Source of the DNA: Archivesica marissinica
Taxonomy: Eukaryota > Mollusca > Bivalvia > Venerida > Vesicomyidae
Assembly (NCBI GenBank): GCA_014843695.1
Contig: CM026390.1
Location: 61,139,235-61,203,234, forward strand
Reading direction: 5' to 3'
Length of the DNA stretch: 64,000 bases
Positions within the stretch are counted from its first letter, which is position 1. Each line of letters starts with the position of its first letter. The position numbers and the translations under genes are program-made. The notes beneath the pieces were generated by a model. The model did not search any database and was not told where the DNA came from. It saw nothing but the letters and a program-made list of their open reading frames with translations. This document shows, in pieces, positions 52,203 to 64,000 of this stretch.

Positions 52203-53648
52203 CGCATAGAGCTCCTAACCCATAGAGCTCTATGCGTCGTTAATGAACCGCATAAGAGCTCCTGTCCGATAGAGCTTCAATGCGTCAATATGCCCTATCG
52301 TCCCGCATTGAGCTCCTCTGTTGTCAACTACTAAAACATATTAAACTACTGACTATTTTTATGCTCCCCAAAGGGAGAGCATATAGTTGCCACTTTGTCT
52401 GTCTGTCCGTCCGTCCGTCCGTTTGTTCGTCCGTCCGTTCGTTCGTCCGGGTACTTCTTGTCCGGAGCATAACTCGAAAAGCATAGAAGGAAATCAAATG
52501 AAACTTGAATCTGTGATGGATGGCAATGAGATGGAGAGCATAGCGCAAGAACCATAACTCTCTGTGTTGTCATTGATGAATTATCTCCCTTTTCACTTTA
52601 TTAAATGCTTGCTGTAGCATAACTCCTAAAGTATTGAATGAAATCTAATGAAACTTGAAACGGTGATAGAGGGAAATGAGGCGGTGTATAGAGCGCGAGA
52701 ACAATAAATCGCTGTGATGTACCTACTGAATTATCTCCCCTTTTCACCTACCTTAGTATGTGCTTGTCCGGAGCATAACTCGAAAAGTATTGAAGGTAAT
52801 AAAAAGAAACTTGAAGCAGTGAGAGAGGGCAATGAGGCGGAGTGCTGAGCGCAAGAACCATAACTCTCTGTTTTGTACTTACTGAGTTATGTCCCATTTT
52901 CACTTTATTAAAGGCTTGTTAGGCCCCTACTGGTCGAAGACCCGGTAATGGGGACAATAGGATTGGTCGATGTCCATCCGTCATTCCGTCCGCCCATCCC
53001 ATCGTGCCCGGTCCATATCTCCTAAACCTCTTGAAGGATTTTCACGAACCTTAGTTCAAATGTTCACCCCATCGAGATGACGTGCAGAACCCATGTTCCA
53101 GCCATGTACTCGAACGGCCTTGCCGTACAGACAACTCGGAGGCAGACGCAGTAATGGGAGATGAGCAATCCTCATGCATTCACGTTCTTGCAGTTGTTAC
53201 TACGTGAAGGTATTTCCAGTAAAGTTCGTGCGGAGTTCAGAACTAGTTCTTATCCCGTTCTGGTCAGAACGCGGAAGCGCGACGTTTGGTTTGAATAGTC
53301 CAAGACAAACGTGGCGGCTTGGTGTTCAAGGAAGTTCGTTTGCGTCCGTATCAAGTACTCGGCGTTACCACCACGTTTTATTCACTTTTCTCGGTCGTGA
53401 TACTAATGCCATGCGAGGGCATGTAGGTGTGAATAGGTGTTAGGTGTTAATTCCTACAACGCGTACGTGCATTTGTATCTACAAGTGCACGTACAAGTCA
53501 TCTCAACATCTTAATTATCGGAAGTGGGGAGCTCTATGCGTCAGGTTGAAAGACACATTTTAAAGTTGATGTGTACCTTCGACCGATAGGGCTCTCGGGA
53601 GCTATACGTGTTTGCCGAACGCACAGCGCTTCTTAGGAGCTCTATGCG
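52203..53648. mobile_element. TIR element inside the foldback element, about 1.45 kb
   Basis: CGCATAGAGCTCCTAA at 52203-52218 is inverted as TTAGGAGCTCTATGCG at 53633-53648. GAGCTCTATGCG words recur near both ends. Inside are a GTCC-rich stretch (52400-52450), a diverged tandem, and a segment with GAGATGACGTGCAGA seen also at 33567. No ORF. Confidence 0.65.
52450..52920. repeat. Diverged tandem of about 150 bp, 3 units
   Basis: GGAGCATAACTCGAAAAG, AATGAAACTTGAA, GAACCATAACTCTCTGT and TTATCTCCCTTTTCACTT recur in the same order three times. Confidence 0.8.
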
Positions 53649-53799
53649 TTGTGGCCTACATGTACTAGAGACCCAAATCAGCCCGTATTATAAACTTGTA
53701 TCATACTATTGTTGTACCACAAACAGGACAAGAGTTACCCTTATCCTTGTATAATATATACACACACGTCTATCTTTCCATATGACGTCGGTACACATG

Positions 53800-54135
53800 G
53801 TGGTCTTAATGGTCTAACTATACAACGACTCAGTATCAATCATGATCTCATATGGTCTAACTATGCCACGACTCAGTACCAATCATGACCTCGTATGGTT
53901 AACTATACACAGACTTAGAACCACTCATGACCTCATATGGTCTAACTATACACAGACTGAGAACCACTCATGACCTCATATGGTCCAACTATACACAGAC
54001 TGAGAACCACTCATGACCTCATATGGTCTAACCATACACAGACTGAAAACCACTCATGGCCTTCACGGTCTAAACATATACAGACTGAAAACCACACATG
54101 ACCTTCACGGTCTAAGCATATACAGACTCGATCGA
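53800..54135. repeat. 43-bp minisatellite, about 8 units
   Basis: Units TATGGTCTAACTATACACAG, ACTGAGAACCACTCATGACC, TCA. The outer units have diverged. Confidence 0.9.
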
Positions 54136-54249
54136 AAGTGTTCCTATTACACCGCTCCTGCATTTTGAGCGTACATGACACCCATTTCAGACAACAGCAT
54201 ATAACAACTCTGTTAGTAATCGCATCACTCTAATTTTTAAAAACAGGTT

Positions 54250-55757
54250 AAAAACGAGTGTGCCATTTACAGGTTATGTATGCCAGCCATGGTGGTCTTG
54301 AAGCCCTCTGGGGTGGACTGGTTCACGGCATGTTGAGGCAATCGGTTCCAGATGGTGACGGTGGCAGGAAAGAAGCTGTGATGATAAGTAGACTTAGCAC
54401 AGGAGGTACATGTATGTGTGTACTGTTGATTGTGATACCTGGAATATCTAGAGTGTCGGAGTGGTGGTTCAGGGTTGATGTCGATGAGCTCATGCTTGAT
54501 TTTATATAGCATAGTGGCCCTGGCTACGTTTCGTCTGTGCTGTAGAGTGTTCCACTGGAGGTCTTTGAGCATGGTAGTGACGGAGCTTGTTCGCTGATAG
54601 TCATGTTTGACGAATATGGTTGCTCTACGTTGTATCATCTCCAGCTTGTAGATTTGGGTCTCGGTGTAGGGGGACCAAACAGTTGAGGCGTACTATACGA
54701 TGGGTCGGATATATGTCTTGTAAGCTGTCGCTTTGGCATTAGGTAGGCTTGAACACCGATGTTTCTGCGGATAAAAGACATGGTGGCATTTGGTTTCTTA
54801 GTGATATTGTCAATGTGCGATTTCCAGGAGAGATCGGGTGTGATGGAGGTATATGGCTGCGTCAGTAGGTTTTAATGGTGTGTTGTGGATGTTGTAAGTA
54901 GAGATGACTGGTTTCCGTTTGTTAGTTACATGGATTACTTCGCATTTGTCAGGGTTAAATGCCATTTGCCACTCCCATCCCATTCTTGAAGGTGGCCACG
55001 GTCATCTTGTAGCTGCCTGGCGTCTTCCTGGCATGTAATTTATTTGTACATCAGAAAGTCGTCGGCGAAGAGGCGGACACAGTTGACTTGACTCTAGATG
55101 GTAGGTCGTTGATGTACGTAAGAAAGAGGAGGGGCACAAGGACGCTGCCCTGCGGGACACCAGACGTGACGGGGGAGATGTCGGAGTTGGCACCATCGAG
55201 AACTACTGTCTTGTTGTGTGCGACATTGTAGGAAATCTGTTATCCAGGAGTGGATACTGCACTAACTCCGTAGTGGTCGAGCTTCTGTAGCAGACGGCTG
55301 TGGCTAACTTTATCAAAGGCTTTACTGAAGTTCAGAAGGATGTCGTCAATCTGCTGGTTACTGTTTAGGCCTTTAGCTAAATCATTGATGGTGAGTATAA
55401 GTTGAGTGTCACATGGTCGTTTTTATCGAAATCCATGCTGGTAGTCATTGAGGATGTTGAAGGAGTCGAAGTGGGACATGATGCGACTGAAGATGACATG
55501 TTCTAGAAGTTTGCAGGTAACTGAGGTTAAGGAGATAGGACGGTAGTTAGAGGGTGTAGATCTGTTGCCCTTCTTAAAGATAGGAGAGACGAAGGCAGTT
55601 TCCAGTCGGATAGTATTTGGCCCTTGTCAACGGATAGTTGGAAACACTTTGTGAGTCCTGGCGTAGGTTCAGCAGCCGCAAGATTCAGGAGTCTTGTAGA
55701 GATGTTGTCCGGACCGGCGGCCTTGTGTGGCCTGAGACCCTGTCCCAGCAATATATT
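54250..55757 (-). pseudogene. Dead LINE reverse transcriptase, minus strand
   Basis: Read on the minus strand with frameshifts: PHKAAGPDNIS, DWKLPSSLLSL, a HGFR block with [38 protein letters not shown], then a broken FADD region, and finally IQRRATIFV and TIWNRLP near 54330. The order is that of a non-LTR RT of CR1/Jockey type. The endonuclease is absent (5'-truncated near 55757) and the frame shifts several times. It is a different lineage from the LINE at 43115. Confidence 0.82.
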
Positions 55758-55760
55758 CAA

Positions 55761-56287
55761 CTATTGAGTCAATAGTAGTTAACTATTATGTATGTATCTC
55801 TTTAGACGAGTATGCACTTTAGATACTCATGAGTGTAAGTCACTAGAACCACCTTGGATACTAATTTAATGCAGCAATGTTCTGGTAATAGTGGAATAGT
55901 TGCCTTTAGATCAGTTATGTACACATTTAGTTATGTAAACATATTTTAAACTTAATAGTCTTAACTAAACGTATTTTAGTACATACCTTTGTAATGTTAA
56001 TGTCTACAGTCGGATGCTGGAGGTATATGGGTACACAATACTTTATTGTATTGTGGTATGTCGATCACAGTAATATAGTGTAATGCGACATTGCACGTGT
56101 ATCAAGGTATTCTCGTCACATAACCGTAGTAGAAATGGTAAACATAGAGTTCTTGTGTGAGCGACAGTCGGAGATATGAAAACCCAACACACATTGAGAT
56201 TACAGCAGCTCTCATAGCCCCATAAACATCTAGTTATGATAATTACAGTCGGTTTACGATTCCCCACTGCTGGAATACACTGGTGCC
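55761..56287. other. No recognised feature inside the foldback element
   Basis: AT-rich sequence between the dead LINE and a 33-bp array. No ORF above about 80 codons. Confidence 0.5.
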
Positions 56288-56512
56288 ACAATGGTACTGA
56301 GATCGTTATACTTTAGGTATGCAATGGTACTGAGATAGTTATACTTTAGGTATGCAATGGTAGTGAGATAGTTATACTTTAGGTCTGCAATGGTACTGAG
56401 ATAGTTATACTTTAGGTCTGCAATGGTAGTGAGATAGTTATACTTTAGGTATGCAATGGTACTGAGATAGTTATACTTTAGGTCTGCACTGGTACTGAGA
56501 TAGTTATACTTT
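56288..56512. repeat. 33-bp minisatellite, 7 units
   Basis: Units AATGGTACTGAGATAGTTAT plus ACTTTAGGTATGC. It abuts the right foldback arm. Confidence 0.93.
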
Positions 56513-56514
56513 TG

Positions 56515-57292
56515 CACATCATACACTACTAGAATACACCACTCACTGCTGGATTACACTACCCACTGCTGGAATACACTACTCGTACATTCCCCACTGC
56601 TCACTGCCAGAAAAGCAGAAAAAGATATAAACAATATTTTTATTATTTTTATTATTTTATTCAAAAATTTACATTTGCACCTCATACACTACTAGAATAC
56701 ACCACTCACTGCTGGATTACACTACCCACTGCTGGAATACACTACTCGTACATTCCCAAATGCTCACTGCCAGAAAAGCAGAAAAAGATATAAAAAATAT
56801 TTTTATTATTTTATTCAAAAATTTACATTTGCACATCATACACTACTAGAATACACCACTCACTGCTGGATTACATTACCCACTGCTGGAATACACTACT
56901 CGTACATTCCCCACTGCTCACTGCCAGAAAAGCAGAAAAAGATATAAAAAATATTTTTATTATTTTTATTATTTTATTCAAAAATTTACATTTGCACATC
57001 ATACACTACTAGAATACACCACTCACTGCTGGATTACACTATCCACTGCTGGAATACACTACTCGTACATTCCCCACTGCTCACTGCCAGAAAAGCAGAA
57101 AAAGATATAAAAAATATTTTTATTATTTTTATTATTTTATTCAAAAATTTACATTTGCACATCATACACTACTAGAATACACCACTCACTGCTGGATTAC
57201 ACTACCCACTGCTGGATTACACTACTCACTGCTCACTGCTAGCAGTACAGCAGTACACTGGCAGTACACTGCTCACTGCTAACTTCACCCAC
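56515..57292. repeat. Right foldback arm with tandem subrepeats
   Basis: Inverse of the left arm: about four units of about 178 bp with ACTACTAGAATACACCACTC, GGATTACACTACCCACTGCT and ATTCCCCACTGCTCACTGCC, ending in ACTGCTCACTGCTAACTTCA. The units are more alike than those of the left arm. Confidence 0.92.
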
Positions 57293-60200
57293 ATCGATTA
57301 AATATCAATATACCGAGTGAATATGAATGCATCGATTAAATATCAATATACCGAGTGAATATGAATGCATCGATTAAATATCAATATACCGAGTGAATAT
57401 GAATGCATCGATTAAATATCAATATACCGAGTGAATATGAATGCATCGATTAAATATCAATATACCAATTACATATGAATGTATCGATTAAATATCAATA
57501 TACCGAGTGAATATGAATGTATCGATTAAATATCAATATACCGAGTGCATATGAATGCATCGATTAAATATGAATATACTGAGTGATTATGAATGTATCG
57601 TTTAAATATCAATATACCGAGTGAATATGAATGCATCGATTAAATATGAATATACCAAGTGAATATGAATGTATCGATTAAATATCAATATACCGAGTGA
57701 ATATGAATGTATCGATTAAATATCAATATACCGAGTGAATATGAATGCATCGATTAAATATGAATATACCGAGTGAATATGAATGTATCGATTAAATATC
57801 AATATACCGAGTGAATATGAATGCATCGATTAAATATGAATATACCGAGTGAATGTGAATGTATCGATTAAATATCAATATACCGAGTGAATATGAATAT
57901 ACCGAGTGAATATGAATATACCGATTAAATATCAATATACCGAGTGAATATGAATGTACCGAGTAAATATCAATATACCGAGTGAATATGAATGCATCGA
58001 TTAAATATCAATATACCGAGTGAATATGAATGCATCGATTAAATATCAATATACTGAGTGAATATCAATATACCGATTAAATATCAATATACCGAGTGAA
58101 TATGAATGTATCGATTAAATATCAATATACCGAGTGAATATGAATGCATCGATTAAATATGAATATACCGAGTGAATATGAATGCATCGATTAAATATGA
58201 ATATACCGAGTGAATATGAATGTATCGATTAAATATCAATATACCGAGTGAATATGAATGCATCGATTAAATATGAATATACCGAGTGAATATGAATGCA
58301 TCGATTAAATATGAATATACCGAGTGAATATGAATGTATCGATTAAATATCAATATACCGAGTGAATATGAATGCATCGATTAAATATGAATATACCGAG
58401 TGAATATGAATGCATCGATTAAATATGAATATACCGAGTGAATATGAATGTATCGATTAAATATCAATATACCGAGTGAATATGAATGCATCGATTAAAT
58501 ATGAATATACCGAGTGAATATGAATGCATCGATTAAATATGAATATACCGAGTGAATATGAATGTATCGATTAAATATCAATATACCGAGTGAATATGAA
58601 TGCATCGATTAAATATGAATATACCGAGTGAATATGAATGCATCGATTAAATATCAATATACCGAGTGAATATGAATGCATCGAGTAAATATCAATATAC
58701 CGAGTGAATATGAATGCATCGATTAAATATCAATATACCGAGTGAATATGAATGCATCGAGTAAATATCAATATACCGAGTGAATATGAATGCATCGATT
58801 AAATATCAATATACCGAGTGAATATGAATGCATCGATTAAATATCAATATACCGAGTGAATATGAATGCATCGATTAAATATCAATATACCGAGTGAATA
58901 TGAATGCATCGATTAAATATCAATATACCGAGTGAATATGAATGCATCGATTAAATATCAATATACCGAGTGAATATGAATGCATCGATTAAATATCAAT
59001 ATACCGAGTGAATATGAATGCATCGATTAAATATGAATATACCGAGTGAATATGAATGCATCGATTAAATATCAATATACCGAGTGAATATGAATGCATC
59101 GATTAAATATCAATATACCGAGTGAATATGAATGCATCGATTAAATATCAATATACCGAGTGAATATGAATGCATCGATTAAATATCAATATACCGAGTG
59201 AATATGAATGCATCGATTAAATATCAATATACCGAGTGAATATGAATGCATCGATTAAATATCAATATACCGAGTGAATATGAATGTATCGATTAAATAT
59301 CAATATACCGAGTGAATATGAATGCATCGATTAAATATGAATATACCGAGTGAATATGAATGCATCGATTAAATATGAATATACCGAGTGAATATGAATG
59401 TATCGATTAAATATCAATATACCGAGTGAATATGAATGCATCGATTAAATATGAATATACCGAGTGAATATGAATGCATCGATTAAATATGAATATACCG
59501 AGTGAATATGAATGTATCGATTAAATATCAATATACCGAGTGAATATGAATGCATCGATTAAATATCAATATACCGATTAAATATGAATGTATCGATTAA
59601 ATATCAATATACCGAGTGAATATGAATGCATCGATTAAATATCAATATACCGATTAAATATGAATGTATCGATTAAACATCAATATACCGAGTGAATATG
59701 AATGCATCGATTAAATATCAATATACCCATTAAATATGAATGTATCGATTAAATATCAATATACCGATTGAATATGAATGTATCGATTAAGTATCAATAT
59801 ACCGAGTGAATATGAATGCATCGATTAAGTATCAATATACCGAGTGAATATGAATGCATCGAGTAAATATCAATATACCGAGTGAATATGAATGCATCGA
59901 TTAAGTATCAATATACCGAGTGAATATGAATGCATCGATTAAATATCAATATACCGAGTGAATATGAATGCATCGATTAAGTATCAATATACCGAGTGAA
60001 TATGAATGCATCGATTAAGTATCAATATACCGAGTGAATATGAATGCATCGATTAAGTATCAATATACCGAGTGAATATGAATGCATCGATTAAGTATCA
60101 ATATACCGAGTGAATATGAATGCATCGATTAAGTATCAATATACCGAGTGAATATGAATGCATCGATTAAGTATCAATATACCGAGTGAATATGAATGCA

Positions 60201-63200
60201 TCGATTAAGTATCAATATACCGAGTGAATATGAATGCATCGATTAAGTATCAATATACCGAGTGAATATGAATGCATCGATTAAGTATCAATATACCGAG
60301 TGAATATGAATGCATCGATTAAGTATCAATATACCGAGTGAATATGAATGCATCGATTAAGTATCAATATACCGAGTGAATATGAATGCATCGATTAAAT
60401 ATCAATATACCGAGTGAATATGAATGCATCGATTAAATATCAATATACCGAGTGAATATGAATGCATCGAGTAAATATCAATATACCGAGTGAATATGAA
60501 TGCATCGAGTAAATATCAATATACCGAGTGAATATGAATGCATCGAGTAAATATCAATATACCGAGTGAATATGAATGCATCGAGTAAATATCAATATAC
60601 CGAGTGAATATGAATGCATCGATTAAATATCAATATACCGAGTGAATATGAATGCATCGATTAAATATCAATATACCGAGTGAATATGAATGCATCGAGT
60701 AAATATCAATATACCGAGTGAATATGAATGCATCGAGTAAATATCAATATACCGAGTGAATATGAATGCATCGAGTAAATATCAATATACCGAGTGAATA
60801 TGAATGCATCGAGTAAATATCAATATACCGAGTGAATATGAATGCATCGAGTAAATATCAATATACCGAGTGAATATGAATGCATCGAGTAAATATCAAT
60901 ATACCGAGTGAATATGAATGCATCGAGTAAATATCAATATACCGAGTGAATATGAATGCATCGATTAAATATCAATATACCGAGTGAATATGAATGCATC
61001 GATTAAATATCAATATACCGAGTGAATATGAATGCATCGATTAAATATCAATATACCGAGTGAATATGAATGCATCGATTAAATATCAATATACCGAGTG
61101 AATATGAATGCATCGATTAAATATCAATATACCGAGTGAATATGAATGCATCGATTAAATATCAATATACCGAGTGAATATGAATGCATCGATTAAATAT
61201 CAATATACCGAGTGAATATGAATGCATCGATTAAATATCAATATACCGAGTGAATATGAATGCATCGATTAAATATCAATATACCGAGTGAATATGAATG
61301 CATCGATTAAATATCAATATACCGAGTGAATATGAATGCATCGAGTAAATATCAATATACCGAGTGAATATGAATGCATCGATTAAATATCAATATACCG
61401 AGTGAATATGAATGCATCGAGTAAATATCAATATACCGAGTGAATATGAATGCATCGATTAAATATCAATATACCGAGTGAATATGAATGCATCGAGTAA
61501 ATATCAATATACCGAGTGAATATGAATGCATCGATTAAATATCAATATACCGAGTGAATATGAATGCATCGAGTAAATATCAATATACCGGGTGAATATG
61601 AATGCATCGATTAAATATCAATATACCGGGTGAATATGAATGCATCGAGTAAATATCAATATACCGGGTGAATATGAATGCATCGATTAAATATCAATAT
61701 ACCGGGTGAATATGAATGCATCGATTAAATATCAATATACCGAGTGAATATGAATGCATCGATTAAATATCAATATACCGAGTGAATATGAATGCATCGA
61801 TTAAATATCAATATACCGAGTGAATATGAATGCATCGAGTAAATATCAATATACCGAGTGAATATGAATGCATCGAGTAAATATCAATATACCGAGTGAA
61901 TATGAATGCATCGAGTAAATATCAATATACCGAGTGAATATGAATGCATCGAGTAAATATCAATATACCGAGTGAATATGAATGCATCGAGTAAATATCA
62001 ATATACCGAGTGAATATGAATGCATCGATTAAATATCAATATACCGAGTGAATATGAATGCATCGATTAAATATCAATATACCGAGTGAATATGAATGCA
62101 TCGATTAAATATCAATATACCGAGTGAATATGAATGCATCGAGTAAATATCAATATACCGAGTGAATATGAATGCATCGAGTAAATATCAATATACCGAG
62201 TGAATATGAATGCATCGATTAAATATCAATATACCGAGTGAATATGAATGCATCGAGTAAATATCAATATACCGAGTGAATATGAATGCATCGATTAAAT
62301 ATCAATATACCGAGTGAATATGAATGCATCGATTAAATATCAATATACCGAGTGAATATGAATGCATCGAGTAAATATCAATATACCGAGTGAATATGAA
62401 TGCATCGATTAAATATCAATATACCGAGTGAATATGAATGCATCGATTAAATATCAATATACCGAGTGAATATGAATGCATCGAGTAAATATCAATATAC
62501 CGAGTGAATATGAATGCATCGATTAAATATCAATATACCGAGTGAATATGAATGCATCGAGTAAATATCAATATACCGAGTGAATATGAATGCATCGATT
62601 AAATATCAATATACCGAGTGAATATGAATGCATCGATTAAATATCAATATACCGAGTGAATATGAATGCATCGAGTAAATATCAATATACCGAGTGAATA
62701 TGAATGCATCGATTAAATATCAATATACCGAGTGAATATGAATGCATCGATTAAATATCAATATACCGAGTGAATATGAATGCATCGAGTAAATATCAAT
62801 ATACCGAGTGAATATGAATGCATCGATTAAATATCAATATACCGAGTGAATATGAATGCATCGAGTAAATATCAATATACCGAGTGAATATGAATGCATC
62901 GAGTAAATATCAATATACCGAGTGAATATGAATGCATCGAGTAAATATCAATATACAGAGTGAATATGAATGCATCGAGTAAATATCAATATACTGAGTG
63001 AATATGAATGCATCGAGTAAATATCAATATACCGAGTGAATATGAATGCATCGAGTAAATATCAATATACCGAGTGAATATGAATGCATCGATTAAATAT
63101 CAATATACCGATTAAATATGAATGTATCGATTAAATATCAATATACCGAGTGAATATGAATGCATCGATTAAATATCAATATACCGATTAAATATGAATG

Positions 63201-64000
63201 TATCGATTAAATATCAATATACCGATTAAATATGAATACATCCAGTAAATATCAATATACCGAGTGAATATGAATGTATCGATTAAATATCAATATACCG
63301 ATTAAATATGAATGCATCGATTAAATATCAATATACCGAGTGAATATGAATACATCGATTAAATATCAATATACCAATTAAATATGAATGCATCGATTAA
63401 ATATCAATATACCGAGTGAATATGAATACATCGATTAAGTATCAATATACCGAGTGAATATGAATGCATCGATTAAGTATCAATATACCGAGTGAATATG
63501 AATGCATCGATTAAGTATCAATATACCGAGTGAATATGAATGCATCGAGTAAGTATCAATATACCGAGTGAATATGAATGCATCGATTAAGTATCAATAT
63601 ACCGAGTGAATATGAATGCATCGATTAAGTATCAATATACCGAGTGAATATGAATGCATCGATTAAGTATCAATATACCGAGTGAATATGAATGCATCGA
63701 TTAAGTATCAATATACCGAGTGAATATGAATGCATCGATTAAGTATCAATATACCGAGTGAATATGAATGCATCGATTAATATCAATATACCGAGTGAAT
63801 ATGAATGCATCGATTAAATATCAATATACCGAGTGAATATGAATGCATCGAGTAAATATCAATATACCGAGTGAATATGAATGCATCGATTAAATATCAA
63901 TATACCGAGTGAATATGAATGCATCGAGTAAATATCAATATACCGAGTGAATATGAATGCATCGATTAAATATCAATATACCGAGTGAATATGAATGCAT
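57293..64000. repeat. 38-bp AT-rich satellite, about 176 units, continues past window
   Basis: Units GAATATGAATGCATCGATTA, AATATCAATATACCGAGT. Variants (GTATCG, CGAGTAAATATC, AAGTATC, GGGTG) are clustered in domains. A 3-unit (114-bp) higher-order period is visible at 58221-58563 and 59285-59513. No stable coding frame. It could be a pericentromeric or interstitial satellite; position alone does not decide. Confidence 0.97.

Larger units (their letters stand above)
51239..57292. mobile_element. Foldback-type transposable element, 6054 bp
   Basis: The left end GTGGGTGAAGTTAGCAGTGA is exactly inverted at the right end, TCACTGCTAACTTCACCCAC. Both arms are 0.8-1.0 kb and made of tandem subrepeats. 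The satellite resumes immediately outside both ends, and GATTAAATAT abuts both sides. The inner 4.3 kb holds other elements, but no intact transposase. Confidence 0.85.

Overview
This is a window of an animal nuclear genome, most likely a lophotrochozoan and probably a bivalve mollusc. The grounds are a split gene with canonical GT-AG introns, many tRNA-headed SINEs with long TSDs (one family carries a core resembling the MetaSINE domain), and very many intronic minisatellites. The species call is an inference; the eukaryotic call is secure.

The only clear host gene is IRE1 (ERN1), the ER-stress kinase/endoribonuclease, on the + strand from 1347 to a stop at 30248. Nine exons can be joined in phase (1374 nt, 457 codons plus stop). 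They cover the end of the cytosolic linker, the whole protein kinase domain and the whole KEN RNase domain. The luminal sensor and transmembrane segment lie upstream of the window. All kinase and RNase signature residues looked for are present and all splice sites are GT-AG, so the gene looks functional. Almost every intron holds a large tandem array (11, 17, 31, 50 and 55 bp units and others). The last intron (10.3 kb) is mostly an 8.5 kb array of 50-bp units and separates the RNase catalytic residues into two exons. These arrays create very long spurious ORFs.

Mobile DNA fills the rest of the introns. There are at least seven tRNA-derived SINE families (named A-H here), many with exact 11-14 bp TSDs and some nested in one another. 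Several short TIR elements are also present. The most informative is a 2.8 kb element in intron 6 (15815-18615) with perfect 22-bp TIRs and a TAA target duplication. It carries an intact antisense ORF for a 475-aa MADF/Myb-like protein but no transposase, flanked by dense subterminal arrays of a CTACCG/CAACCG motif. It looks like a PIF/Harbinger derivative reduced to its DNA-binding-protein gene.

Downstream of IRE1 (30.3-50 kb) there is no recognisable host gene. This stretch holds further minisatellites, SINEs, hairpin MITEs, a TTAA-flanked element, two copies of a TIR element whose ends contain a 17-bp tandem repeat, a CAGG-ended element with a 5-bp TSD, and a broken CR1/Jockey-like LINE.

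The right end is a 38-bp AT-rich satellite (50985-51238 and 57293 to the window end). It is split by a 6.05 kb foldback-type element with long, internally tandem inverted repeats, whose middle contains a second TIR element, a 43-bp array, a dead LINE and a 33-bp array.
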